This document shows, in pieces, positions 52,813-61,952 of a stretch of DNA of 64,000 nt. The notes beneath the pieces are model-generated. The model had not been told where the DNA came from. It saw only the letters and a list, made by a program, of their open reading frames with translations, and ran no database searches. This DNA is from Pedobacter frigiditerrae (GTDB taxonomy: Bacteria; Bacteroidota; Bacteroidia; Sphingobacteriales; Sphingobacteriaceae). How positions within the stretch are numbered: position 1 is the first letter of the stretch; every line of letters begins with the position of its first letter. Where the stretch lies: contig NZ_SJSK01000006.1 in the NCBI RefSeq assembly GCF_004331645.1, positions 248,001-312,000 on the forward strand. Reading direction: 5' to 3'. The position numbers and the translations under genes are program-made.

Positions 52813-54417
52813 ATGGGAAATGAGAATTCGACCTCTTCTAGGTTCGAAGTAAAAAAATATATATTAAAAAAGAATTTAAAGAAAGACTTGCCATCAAGTG
52901 TAGTTGTCTTTTTGGTAGCGTTACCTCTATGTTTAGGTATTGCTTTGGCCTCTGGAGCACCATTATTTGCAGGTTTAATTGCAGGTATAGTTGGCGGTAT
53001 TGTTGTGGGCTTTTTAAGTGGTTCGCAATTAAGTGTTAGTGGTCCGGCGGCAGGGTTAACCGCTATTGTATTAGGTGCAATTGCTAGTTTGGGTAATTAT
53101 CAGGTATTTCTGCTTGCGTTGGTTTTAGCAGGAGTTCTTCAATTAGTGCTCGGTCTTATTAAGGCCGGCACAATTGGAAATTATTTTCCTTCGAGTGTAA
53201 TTACCGGAATGCTAGCTGGAATTGGATTGTTGCTTATCCGTAAGCAATTATCACACGCAGTGGGATACGATAAAGATTATTTTTTAGATGAAGGCATTAG
53301 TGAAAAAGGAGCAGAGAATGCAATGTCAGCTATCGGGAATGCATTAAATTCAATTAGCTTAACCGCAACTGTAATCAGTGTATTGTCTCTTTTGACACTT
53401 ATTTATTGGCCAAAAATCAAAAAACTAAATGTAGTACCTGCACCTTTTGTCGTGGTTGCTTTGGGTATTACTTTAGCAATTGTATCTAAAAATACTAATT
53501 ATGCACTTGCACAAGAACACATGGTTAATATTCCAATGTTTAGTGGTTGGCAAGAATTTAAAGGATTATTTACCGCTCCAGATTTTTCGGCGGTTGGTAG
53601 ATGGGACGTTTGGGTTGTTGCTGCTACAATTGCTGTTGTAGCAAGTTTGGAAACCTTGCTTGGAATAGAGGCAGTAGATAAAATGGACCCTATTAAACGA
53701 GTTACTCCAACTAATCGTGAACTTATAGCTCAAGGACTTGGTAATATTACAAGTGGTATGCTTGGTGGGCTTCCAATGACATCAGTAATTGTAAGAAGTT
53801 CTGCAAATGTTAATGCAGGAGCCAGGACTAAAATGTCGGCCATCTTCCATGGTTTGCTATTGCTATTGTCACTTATTCTGATTCCTGGAATCATTAATAT
53901 GATTCCTCTAGCTTGTTTAGCTGCAATCTTATTGTTTACAGGTTATAAGTTAACAAAAATTTCCTTGTTTAAGGATATGTATCAAAAAGGCTGGGATCAA
54001 TTTATTCCATTTTTAGTAACAGTTTTAGCAGTTGTATTAACCGACTTATTAAAAGGGGTAGCAATAGGTATGGCATTTTCTATATTTTATTTATTGCGTA
54101 CCAATATGCGAAATCCATTCTTCTATAAAGTTCAAGAAGAAGGCAATAAAAAGAATATTAGAATTAAATTGGCAGAAGAGGTGTCCTTTCTAAATAAGGC
54201 AGCAATTCAGGTATTATTAACAGGAATACCAAAAGAAACAAACGTAATTATCGATGGTTCAAACGCTAGATATATAGATCCTGATGTTTTAGAAACCATT
54301 TTTAATTACAAGCATAATGCTTATACTAAAGGCATTATCGTAACTTTGGAGCACATAAAGAGTAATTATGTTGTTCCTAAATTAAATAACAAGATTGTAG
54401 AAGAAATTAATAAATAG
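52813..54417 (+). CDS. SulP family anion transporter (bicarbonate candidate)
   Basis: 534 aa. Ten or more membrane helices begin with DLPSSVVVFLVALPLCLGIALASGAP and the SulP signature GIVGGIVVGFLSGSQLSVSGPAAGLTAIVLG. Family segments ETLLGIEAVDKMDP and ELIAQGLGNITSGMLGGLPMTSVIVRSSANVNAGARTKMSA-like text follow. The C-terminus is a short STAS domain (LNKAAIQVLLTGIPKETNVIIDGSNARYIDPDVLETI). SulP proteins carry sulfate, bicarbonate or other anions. Because a carbonic anhydrase gene starts 4 bp downstream and a second one follows, bicarbonate or CO2-related transport is the best guess. Confidence 0.93.
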   Translation: MGNENSTSSRFEVKKYILKKNLKKDLPSSVVVFLVALPLCLGIALASGAPLFAGLIAGIVGGIVVGFLSGSQLSVSGPAAGLTAIVLGAIASLGNYQVFLLALVLAGVLQLVLGLIKAGTIGNYFPSSVITGMLAGIGLLLIRKQLSHAVGYDKDYFLDEGISEKGAENAMSAIGNALNSISLTATVISVLSLLTLIYWPKIKKLNVVPAPFVVVALGITLAIVSKNTNYALAQEHMVNIPMFSGWQEFKGLFTAPDFSAVGRWDVWVVAATIAVVASLETLLGIEAVDKMDPIKRVTPTNRELIAQGLGNITSGMLGGLPMTSVIVRSSANVNAGARTKMSAIFHGLLLLLSLILIPGIINMIPLACLAAILLFTGYKLTKISLFKDMYQKGWDQFIPFLVTVLAVVLTDLLKGVAIGMAFSIFYLLRTNMRNPFFYKVQEEGNKKNIRIKLAEEVSFLNKAAIQVLLTGIPKETNVIIDGSNARYIDPDVLETIFNYKHNAYTKGIIVTLEHIKSNYVVPKLNNKIVEEINK

Positions 54418-54421
54418 AAGG

Positions 54422-55057
54422 ATGAAGGCACATACTTTAGAAACACAAACATCAATTACCCCTGAAAAAGCATTTGAAATACTAAAAGAAGGTAATGAAA
54501 GATTTGTACAAAATTTAAAAACGAATAGGGATTTATTAGCACAAGTAAATGATACTAGGGCAGGACAATGGCCATTTGCCGTAATATTAAGCTGCATAGA
54601 CAGTCGTACTTCTGCAGAATTGATCTTTGACCAAGGGCTAGGAGATATCTTTAGTGTAAGAATTGCTGGGAATTTTGTAAACCAAGACATTTTGGGTTCT
54701 ATGGAATTTGGCTGTAACGTTGCTGGGTCTAAATTAATTGTAGTTTTAGGACACTCTAAATGCGGTGCTTTAAAGGGAGGATTGGATGCTGCTGCAATCC
54801 GTGAGACAGGAATGAAAAACCTTAGCCATTTAGTAGATCATTTTAACCCAATTATTGATGAAATTATTAGCGAAGGAGAAGAACGTTCATCTAAAAATAA
54901 TGATTTGTTGGAAAGATTAAACGTGCAAAATGTAAAACAAACCATGGCTGATATCCGCAACCAAAGTACCACTTTAAACCAAATGGAAAAAGATGGAAAA
55001 ATAAAAATTGTAGGTGCAAATTATAATGTAGAAACTGGTGTTGTAAGCTGGTTATAA
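54422..55057 (+). CDS. Beta-carbonic anhydrase (first copy)
   Basis: 211 aa. Zinc ligands C58, H111 and C114 and the catalytic dyad D60/R62 are in place (LSCIDSRTSAELI, VVLGHSKCGALKGG). It has the clade features RIAGNFVNQDILGSMEFG. It interconverts CO2 and bicarbonate in the cytoplasm. It lies 4 bp after SulP, so they share a transcript. A weak terminator-like hairpin follows at 55092-55121. Confidence 0.95.
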   Translation: MKAHTLETQTSITPEKAFEILKEGNERFVQNLKTNRDLLAQVNDTRAGQWPFAVILSCIDSRTSAELIFDQGLGDIFSVRIAGNFVNQDILGSMEFGCNVAGSKLIVVLGHSKCGALKGGLDAAAIRETGMKNLSHLVDHFNPIIDEIISEGEERSSKNNDLLERLNVQNVKQTMADIRNQSTTLNQMEKDGKIKIVGANYNVETGVVSWL

Positions 55058-55091
55058 TTTTTTAAAGCCATTTAAAAACAGATAAGAATAA

Positions 55092-55121
55092 CAGAGCCTT
55101 CATGATGTTTTGGAGGCTTTG
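55092..55121 (+). terminator. Weak terminator-like hairpin between the two carbonic anhydrase genes
   Basis: CAGAGCCT pairs with AGGCTTTG (one G-U pair), followed by a T-rich but interrupted tail (TTGTTTATTTG). It may reduce read-through into the second gene. Confidence 0.45.
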
Positions 55122-55166
55122 TTGTTTATTTGAGATAAAAGTATCCAGAGGTTAATAATTAGAATT

Positions 55167-55826
55167 ATGTGTGCAAAAACAATAGAAACAAAAGATATTA
55201 CATATAAAGGCCTATTACAAGGCAATGTTGACTGGGTTGAGGATATGATTAAATCTGACCCTACCTATTTCGATAAATTATCAGCTGGTCAAACTCCACC
55301 AGTATTGTGGATAGGCTGTTCTGATAGTCGTGTGCCAGCTAATCAAATTACAAATACTTTGCCTGGCGATATTTTTGTACATAGAAATATTGCTAATGTA
55401 GTTGTACATACAGACATGAATATGCTAAGTGTATTAGATTACTCTGTTAATGTATTAAAAGTAAAACATGTAATTGTTTGCGGACATTATGGCTGTGGTG
55501 GTGTTAACGCTGCTTTAGGTAATAAGCAAGTTGGTATTATCGATAACTGGTTGAGGAATATCAGAGACGTTTATCGTATGCACGAAAGAGAAATGGCGAC
55601 TATCAAAGATCCCGAAGCAAAATCTAACAGATTAGTAGAATTGAATGCTATTGAAGGTGCAGCGAATGTAATCAACACTTCAATTGTACAAAATGCTTGG
55701 GCAAACGGACAAGAACTGTCTGTTCATGCATGGGTTTATAGTTTAAAGACAGGCTTAATTAAAGATTTAAAAGTAAGCAGCCATAGTGTTGATGATGTTT
55801 CCCCAGTTTTTAAGGTAAGTTTATGA
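55167..55826 (+). CDS. Beta-carbonic anhydrase (second copy, Can-like)
   Basis: 219 aa. Zinc ligands C51, H107 and C110 and the dyad D53/R55 are present (LWIGCSDSRVPANQI, VIVCGHYGCGGVNAAL). The segments LPGDIFVHRNIANVVVHTDMNMLSVLDY and DNWLRNIRDVYRMHE, EGAANVINTSIVQNAW mark the E. coli Can/YadF group. It is clearly different from the copy at 54422, so the two are not a recent duplication. Together with SulP they form an inorganic-carbon supply module for carboxylases. Confidence 0.95.
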   Translation: MCAKTIETKDITYKGLLQGNVDWVEDMIKSDPTYFDKLSAGQTPPVLWIGCSDSRVPANQITNTLPGDIFVHRNIANVVVHTDMNMLSVLDYSVNVLKVKHVIVCGHYGCGGVNAALGNKQVGIIDNWLRNIRDVYRMHEREMATIKDPEAKSNRLVELNAIEGAANVINTSIVQNAWANGQELSVHAWVYSLKTGLIKDLKVSSHSVDDVSPVFKVSL

Positions 55827-56265
55827 TTTTAAAAACTAACAATAGTAAAATACCAAGCTTAGATTTGGTTTTTTTGAACTACTTTTTTATAGCTTAAAAA
55901 TTTAATAAAGGATTGAAGCGCAGAAGAACTGCTTTTTATTTACATTCATCCTGCTTTCCACTTTATTTCTAATTATTTTTAAACAAAATAATTAGAAGAT
56001 ATCGTTTCAATCAGGCTAAATTTAGCGGTATTGCAAGTAAACCGTACATAGTAGCAGATTGCCGAAGTTTCTTAAACCTGACATACGCGAAAATCTCCTG
56101 AAACTTCCCCGATTTCATCGGGAATAGGATGTTTTAGGAATTGTAGCATTGGCACGACTTGCTTAAATAGTTTTGCAGGACTTGCTTTCAAAAGAGAATT
56201 AAATAGTAATGCAAAAAAAACCGTCCAAACATAAATTTGGACGGTTTTTGTAGTTTATTGTAATA
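55827..56265. repeat. 439-bp non-coding stretch with a divergent copy of the mosaic repeat
   Basis: A weak ACCAA / TTGGT hairpin with a T run lies at 55852-55875 and may end the carbonic anhydrase message. From 56073 a sequence starting TAAACCTGACATACGCG resembles the start of the repeat at 15931, and the palindrome CCCGAT / ATCGGG at 56108-56122 matches the one at 43698-43714. The 41-nt block is not clearly present. The pruA terminator is at 56212-56248. No gene is seen. Confidence 0.6.
56212..56248 (-). terminator. Minus-strand terminator after pruA
   Basis: Stem CCGTCCAAA / TTTGGACGG with a 6-nt loop, followed on the minus strand by eight T. It starts 18 bp after the pruA stop. Confidence 0.92.
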
Positions 56266-57897
56266 TTACTCAGCTAAAAATGGATAACGGTAATCTTTAG
56301 GTGGATCGAAAGTTTCTTTAATTGTTCTTGGAGAAACCCAACGTAACAAGTTAATCATCGAGCCAGCTTTATCATTTGTACCACTTCCTCTAGCACCACC
56401 AAATGGCTGTTGACCAACAACTGCACCAGTACATTTATCATTAATGTAAAAATTACCAGCAGCGTTGCGTAAACGGTGAGTTGCTTTTTCTAATGCATAT
56501 CTATCTTTACCAATTACAGCGCCGGTTAAAGCATAAATAGAAGTGCTGTCAATAATATTTAATGTTTTGTCAAAATCTTTATCGTCGTAAACGAAAATGG
56601 TTAAAACTGGGCCGAAAAGTTCTTCGCACATTGTGGTGTATTTCGGGTCATCAACCACTAAAACAGTTGGTTCAATGAAATAACCTTTACTGTTGTCATA
56701 GTTTCCGCCAGCAATAATTTCTACACCTTTATCTTTTTTAGCTGCATCAATATATTTAGCTAAACTGTTAAATGATTTCTCATCAATAACTGCATTAATG
56801 AAATTGCTGAAATCTTCTGTTCCGCCCATTTTAAATGTCGCCAAATCGCGTTGCATGAATTTCTTAACTTCTGGCCAAACACTTTTTGCTATATAAACTC
56901 TACTTGCAGCAGAACATTTTTGTCCTTGATATTCAAAAGCACCACGAATAATTGCTGTGCTAGAAACTTCAGCATCTGCCGAACCGTGGATTAAGATAAA
57001 ATCTTTACCGCCAGTTTCGCCAACTATACGAGGATAGGTTTTAAATTTATGAATGTTGTTTCCAATCGTTTTCCAAATGTCTTGAAATACACCAGTAGAA
57101 CCCGTAAAGTGAATTCCTGCAAAATCGGGGTGTGAGAAAATCACATCTCCAGCATCTGGACCAGAAACATAAACTAAATTAATTACACCATCAGGTAATC
57201 CTGCTTCGCGGAAAATTTGCATCAAAACATTAGCTGCAAAAATTTGTGTGTTTGCTGGTTTCCAAACTACAACATTGCCCATCATGGCAGCAGAAGTAGG
57301 TAGATTTCCTGCAATTGCAGTAAAGTTAAATGGAGTTAATGCAAATACAAATCCTTCTAATGGGCGTTGCTCTAATCTATTCCAACTACCACGAGGCGAA
57401 ACTGGTGGTTGTTGTTTGTAAATTTGAGACATATATTCTACGTTGAAACGTAAAAAGTCAATCAATTCGCAAGCTGAATCGATTTCTGCCTGATATGCAT
57501 TTTTGCTTTGCCCCAACATAGTTGCAGCATTTAATTTATAGCGGTAAGGACCAGCAATTAAATCGGCAGCTTTTAAGAATATAGCAGCTCTGTGTTCCCA
57601 AGCTAAATTTTCCCAATCTGCTTTTGCAGCTAAGGCCGCATCAATTGCCTGACTAACGTGACTCTTGTTTCCTTTGCTGTAGTTGGCTAGCAAATGTTGG
57701 TGGTCATGTGGAGGAGTAATTCTTCCTTTTTGTTCGGTGTGAACTTCTTGTCCGCCAATGTACATTGGAATTTCAATCACTTTTGAGCGACTATCAGCCA
57801 ATGCTTCTTTTAATAATTCGCGTTCTTTGCTTCCTGGTGCATAACCCAAAATGGTCTCATTAACAGGTGCTGGTACGTTAAAAAATCCTTTAAGCAT
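56266..57897 (-). CDS. pruA: L-glutamate gamma-semialdehyde dehydrogenase
   Basis: 543 aa, the length of stand-alone delta-1-pyrroline-5-carboxylate dehydrogenases. The catalytic Cys is about residue 328 in GQKCSAASRVYI, and the general-base Glu is in VGETGGKDFI. RPLEGFVFALTPFNFTAIAGNLP and the C-terminal GAVVGQQPFGGARGSGTNDKAG are diagnostic. It oxidises the semialdehyde to glutamate in proline breakdown, using NAD. No proline dehydrogenase is adjacent. It is divergent from lpxK. Confidence 0.97.
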   Translation of the reverse strand: MLKGFFNVPAPVNETILGYAPGSKERELLKEALADSRSKVIEIPMYIGGQEVHTEQKGRITPPHDHQHLLANYSKGNKSHVSQAIDAALAAKADWENLAWEHRAAIFLKAADLIAGPYRYKLNAATMLGQSKNAYQAEIDSACELIDFLRFNVEYMSQIYKQQPPVSPRGSWNRLEQRPLEGFVFALTPFNFTAIAGNLPTSAAMMGNVVVWKPANTQIFAANVLMQIFREAGLPDGVINLVYVSGPDAGDVIFSHPDFAGIHFTGSTGVFQDIWKTIGNNIHKFKTYPRIVGETGGKDFILIHGSADAEVSSTAIIRGAFEYQGQKCSAASRVYIAKSVWPEVKKFMQRDLATFKMGGTEDFSNFINAVIDEKSFNSLAKYIDAAKKDKGVEIIAGGNYDNSKGYFIEPTVLVVDDPKYTTMCEELFGPVLTIFVYDDKDFDKTLNIIDSTSIYALTGAVIGKDRYALEKATHRLRNAAGNFYINDKCTGAVVGQQPFGGARGSGTNDKAGSMINLLRWVSPRTIKETFDPPKDYRYPFLAE

Positions 57898-58014
57898 AAA
57901 TTAAATTCTTGTTTGCGCAAAGATAGGTTTTTACACTAAGCAGCTAAAATAAAAAACGCTTCAAATGAAATGGATTTGTAATAAAACTGGAATTTAAATA
58001 TTAACAATTATCCC

Positions 58015-58022
58015 TATTTTTG
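58015..58022 (+). promoter_or_regulatory. -7 element before lpxK
   Basis: TATTTTTG, 8 nt before the lpxK ATG at 58031, so the 5' leader would be very short. No good TTTG lies at the expected distance upstream. Confidence 0.4.
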
Positions 58023-58030
58023 AAACCTAG

Positions 58031-59083
58031 ATGATTAAATACTTACGACTTTTCTTACTGCCTTTTTCTGTAATTTATGGTTTTATCATTCTGTTAAGGA
58101 ATAAACTATACGATTGGGGTTTTTTAAAATCTACAAAATTCGACTTGCCTGTAATTTGTATTGGTAATTTGGTGATTGGTGGAGCAGGAAAAACACCTAC
58201 TACAGAATATTTAGTTAGGCTTTTGGCAGATTATAAAATTGCTATTTTAAGTAGGGGATATGGTCGTGAAACAAAAGGTTTTTTACTGGCGGATAAAAAT
58301 GCAACAGCCAAAACCGTAGGCGATGAACCGATGCAATATTTTCAGAAATTTAAAAATGTAACTGTTGCCGTTTGTGAGGATAGGGTTTTTGGTATCAATC
58401 AATTAAAAAACAGCCATGATGTGATTTTGCTAGACGATGCATATCAACACCGAGCTGTAAAAGCTGGTTTTAATTTACTTCTTTTTGATTATGCCAGCAC
58501 CAAGAAATTTCAATTTATGCTGCCTGCAGGTAATTTAAGAGAACCTTGGAGAAATTACGATAGGGCACAAGCTGTATTAGTAACCAAAACGCCACTGCCA
58601 TTAAACATGATGGATCAAATTGAGGTACGAAGAAAAATAGATACTAGAATAGATCAACGTATATCTTTTTCCTCAATAAAATATGGTAACCTGATTCATT
58701 TACACACCGAAGAAACTGAAGAGGTTAAAGCTGGTAATGTTATTTTTCTTTTAACTGCAATTGCTAATCCAAAGCCATTAAAAAGTTATTTAGAGGGATT
58801 TTCTACAGAAATTCAGCAATTTGAATACCCCGATCATCATAATTTTAGCAGTGAAAATATTAATACCCTAATTAATGCGTTTTACAATCATCCTGCTAAG
58901 CAAAAAATAATAATTACAACAGAAAAAGACAGTCAACGTTTATTAGGTGATAATTTAAAAGATTTACTGCTAAATTTGCCAATATACTACCTGCCAATAG
59001 AAATAGAATTGGCACCAAAAGATAAATTTACCTTTGATAAAAATATATTAGACTATGTTGCAAACCATAAAAGAATCAGTTGA
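58031..59083 (+). CDS. lpxK: Tetraacyldisaccharide 4'-kinase
   Basis: 350 aa. The N-terminal membrane helix (LRLFLLPFSVIYGFIILLRN) is followed by the kinase P-loop GGAGKTP at residues 50-56 and by AILSRGYGRETKG, VGDEPMQYFQK, VILLDDAYQHRAV and LPAGNLREPW. These are the LpxK landmarks. It phosphorylates the lipid A precursor at the inner face of the cytoplasmic membrane. The last 29 bases overlap the start of the purine nucleoside phosphorylase gene in another frame. Confidence 0.96.
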   Translation: MIKYLRLFLLPFSVIYGFIILLRNKLYDWGFLKSTKFDLPVICIGNLVIGGAGKTPTTEYLVRLLADYKIAILSRGYGRETKGFLLADKNATAKTVGDEPMQYFQKFKNVTVAVCEDRVFGINQLKNSHDVILLDDAYQHRAVKAGFNLLLFDYASTKKFQFMLPAGNLREPWRNYDRAQAVLVTKTPLPLNMMDQIEVRRKIDTRIDQRISFSSIKYGNLIHLHTEETEEVKAGNVIFLLTAIANPKPLKSYLEGFSTEIQQFEYPDHHNFSSENINTLINAFYNHPAKQKIIITTEKDSQRLLGDNLKDLLLNLPIYYLPIEIELAPKDKFTFDKNILDYVANHKRIS

Positions 59084-59870
59084 GTACCTAAAACGTAAAA
59101 TAGGAGAGTTTGAACCTGAAGTTGGAATTGTATTAGGTACCGGACTAGGTGGTTTAGTGAAAGATATTGAGGTTGTGCACAGTATCATGTATTCTAGCAT
59201 TCCTAATTTTCCAATTTCTACATTAGAATTTCACTCAGGAAAATTAATCTTTGGAACTTTAAAAGGTAAAAAAGTAGTCGCTATGCAAGGCAGATTACAC
59301 TATTACGAAGGTTATTCGATGCAACAAATTACTTTTCCAATAAGAGTATTAAATGCCTTGGGCATTAAAACATTATTTGTTTCCAATGCTGCAGGTTCAT
59401 TAAATTCAGATTTCAAAAAGGGTGATTTGATGATTATTAATGACCACATTAACTTGCAACCAGAAAGCCCACTTCGAGGTTTAAACGATTCAGATTTAGG
59501 CCCTCGTTTTCCAGATATGAGTCAGCCTTATAATCGTAACTTAATTGCTGAAGGATTAAATATTGCTAAAGCAGAAAATATAACTTGTCATCAAGGTGTT
59601 TATTGTGCCGTAACTGGCCCCAATTTAGAAACCAAGGCAGAGTATAAGTACTTAAGAATTATTGGTGGTGATGCTGTGGGAATGAGTACTGTGCCAGAAG
59701 TTATTGTCGCAAACCATATGGGGTTGCCAGTTTTCGCTATTTCTGTATTAACGGATGAAGGTTTTCCAGAAGACTTACAGCCATTTAATTTAGAAGAGAT
59801 TTTAGAAACCGCTTCACAAGCAGAACCAAAAATGACACAAATCCTTAGCCAGCTTATCTCTACATTATAA
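59055..59870 (+). CDS. Purine nucleoside phosphorylase (PunA type)
   Basis: 271 aa, the size of trimeric PNPs. Motifs: GIVLGTGLGGL (phosphate loop), QGRLHYYEGYS, LFVSNAAGSLN, YCAVTGPNLETKAEYKYLRIIGGDAVGMSTVPEVI in order. It splits purine nucleosides with phosphate in salvage. The ATG at 59055 gives MLQTIKESVEYLKRKIG, the normal N-terminus, so the 29-base overlap with lpxK looks real. Its stop shares one base with the next gene's start. Confidence 0.95.
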   Translation: MLQTIKESVEYLKRKIGEFEPEVGIVLGTGLGGLVKDIEVVHSIMYSSIPNFPISTLEFHSGKLIFGTLKGKKVVAMQGRLHYYEGYSMQQITFPIRVLNALGIKTLFVSNAAGSLNSDFKKGDLMIINDHINLQPESPLRGLNDSDLGPRFPDMSQPYNRNLIAEGLNIAKAENITCHQGVYCAVTGPNLETKAEYKYLRIIGGDAVGMSTVPEVIVANHMGLPVFAISVLTDEGFPEDLQPFNLEEILETASQAEPKMTQILSQLISTL

Positions 59871-61882
59871 TGCGTAAAATAATTGCATCCATCATTTTTT
59901 GTTTTTTGCTTTTTTGCTTTGCAAATTCTTTTGCACAAGATTTAAAAACCAATATCAATAACAATAAAGAATTGGATTCTTTAAGAAAAAAGGAAGAAGC
60001 TGGCTCAGATTCTGTAGTCTTTAACTCGAAATTTGTAAGGTACACTACTTATAAATTAACTAAAGACAGCATCAGGACAATTCCTATTGATACTGGCCTA
60101 ACAGGAATTCAGAATTTTAGCCCAATTGCTCAACCTCGCAGGCCAACTGTAGGGACAGGACTTTTAGGTTTAGCTGCAACATCAATGTTGTTCGAGCCCT
60201 CAAAAACAATAGGTTTTGATGCAGGCTTTCATTCTCTAGATTTTTATACTTTAAACCATGAAGACATTAAGTTTTATCAAGCTCGTTCACCTTTTACTAG
60301 TTTATATTACATGAGCGGTTCTGATAAAGAACAAATGTTAAAGATAATTCATACGCAAAACATCAAGAAAAATTGGAATGCGGGTGCACAGTTTAATAGA
60401 ATTGGGGCAAATGGAGACTACTTTCATCAAAGAGGAGATGACTTAAATGCTTCGGTTTTTACTTGGTATCAATCTACAAACAAACGATATAACCTTTGGG
60501 CAGATGCTGTCTTTAATACATTGAAGGCACAAGAAAATGGGTCAATACTAAAAGAAGGTATTTTTGAGCCTACTGGAGAAACATTGGTTGATAAACTGGC
60601 AGAACCTACACGTTTAAGAACAGCAAAACAGCTTTGGAGAAAAACATCTTTAATGTTAAAACAAACCTATTTTGTTGGCAGAATAGACAGTACTGGATTA
60701 AACTCAGCTCAAAATATCTTACCTACAAATAAGATAACTTATACCTTAACCTATACAAAAAATGCTTATTCCTTTAAAAAGGATGAAGATGATGCTTATC
60801 ATGTCTTGCCAAAAGGTTTGGTAGATTCTATTTTTACTAACGACTCTACTAACGTTATGCACGTGCAAAATGAATTTATTTATAGCTTCTTTTTACGTGC
60901 AAAAGGTAGTTCGTTTATTAAAAACGAATTAAAAATTGATGCCGGTGTCAGACACGATTTTTACGATTATAAGCAATATGGAATCTTAAAAGATTCTAGT
61001 AATTATTATGCTCATACATCGGCTTTCCAAAACATTACTTTATTAGGTACTTTGGGTTATAGATTTAGTAATCGATTGGATTTAAATTTAGATGTACAAC
61101 AGATTTTCCAAGGTGAAAATGCTGGAGATTTTTTATACGAAGCAAAAAGCAATTTGCTGCTAAGTAATAAATTCGGTCGAATTATTTTAGGGGCATATCT
61201 TCAAAATAAAAGCCCAGAAGAAGTTTACCGAAGATATTATGGGAATCATTACAGATGGGATTTTACAAATAGATTAGATAGTACATTAGATAGAACAAAA
61301 ACTGCTAGTGCGTCTTTCGGTTATGTAAATGATAAATACAAGTTTGATGCAGCTGTAAATTATTACCTTATTACCGATTATCTATACTTCGCTCAAGATG
61401 GAACAAATAGTATTAAACCAACACAAGCCAGCGGAGATATCAATTTGCTTAAAATAAGTGTAGGTAAGAAGTTTACTTACAAAAGCTTTCACCTAGATGC
61501 TTATGTGGTTTATCAAAAAACCGACAGCAAAAATATCTTGAGAACCCCAGAAGTATATACTTTCAATAGTTTGTATAAAGACCAAACATTTTTTAAGGTG
61601 TTTAAAACGCAATTGGGTATCGATGTGAGGTATAATACGCCTTATAACAACCTTTCTTATTCTCCTGCCGCAAGCCAATTTTATAACAGCAACGCTACAA
61701 TTTTGGGAACAAAACCAGTAGTTGATGTTTGGGTTAAAGCAGGATTGCGTAGGGCTAATTTATTTTTAAAATACGATTATGTTAATCAGGGGTTGTTTAA
61801 TGGAGGTTTTTATACGGTAAATAAATATCCAATGCCAGATAGGTTACTGAAGTTTGGGGTAAGTTGGAACTTCTATGATTAG
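59870..61882 (+). CDS. Putative porin of the Bacteroidetes
   Basis: 670 aa. A signal peptide (KIIASIIFCFLLFCFANSFAQ) is followed by a periplasmic, polar start and a long strand-rich region with many aromatic-ended segments (NWNAGAQFNRIGANGDYFHQRGD, RYNLWADAVFN, LNLDVQQIF, IILGAYLQNKSP, YKFDAAVNYYLITDYLYFAQ, LFLKYDYVNQG), ending in LLKFGVSWNFYD with an aromatic near the C-terminus. This matches the putative porin family (PF14121-type). It should lie in the outer membrane. It starts on the last base of the phosphorylase stop, so all three genes lpxK, PNP and porin are one transcript. Confidence 0.88.
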   Translation: MRKIIASIIFCFLLFCFANSFAQDLKTNINNNKELDSLRKKEEAGSDSVVFNSKFVRYTTYKLTKDSIRTIPIDTGLTGIQNFSPIAQPRRPTVGTGLLGLAATSMLFEPSKTIGFDAGFHSLDFYTLNHEDIKFYQARSPFTSLYYMSGSDKEQMLKIIHTQNIKKNWNAGAQFNRIGANGDYFHQRGDDLNASVFTWYQSTNKRYNLWADAVFNTLKAQENGSILKEGIFEPTGETLVDKLAEPTRLRTAKQLWRKTSLMLKQTYFVGRIDSTGLNSAQNILPTNKITYTLTYTKNAYSFKKDEDDAYHVLPKGLVDSIFTNDSTNVMHVQNEFIYSFFLRAKGSSFIKNELKIDAGVRHDFYDYKQYGILKDSSNYYAHTSAFQNITLLGTLGYRFSNRLDLNLDVQQIFQGENAGDFLYEAKSNLLLSNKFGRIILGAYLQNKSPEEVYRRYYGNHYRWDFTNRLDSTLDRTKTASASFGYVNDKYKFDAAVNYYLITDYLYFAQDGTNSIKPTQASGDINLLKISVGKKFTYKSFHLDAYVVYQKTDSKNILRTPEVYTFNSLYKDQTFFKVFKTQLGIDVRYNTPYNNLSYSPAASQFYNSNATILGTKPVVDVWVKAGLRRANLFLKYDYVNQGLFNGGFYTVNKYPMPDRLLKFGVSWNFYD

Positions 61883-61910
61883 AGTAAGAGAGTCAGTAGT
61901 CTACAGTCGG

Positions 61911-61952
61911 TAGTCTTGAGTAGGTATTAAAAAGACTCGGGCCTCAAGACTA
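61911..61952. repeat. 10-bp inverted repeat of the AGTCTTGAG type between convergent genes
   Basis: TAGTCTTGAG (61911-61920) and its exact complement (61943-61952), part of an AGTC-rich stretch from 61888. The right arm overlaps the stop codon of the minus-strand gene ending at 61950. No T run. Confidence 0.6.
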
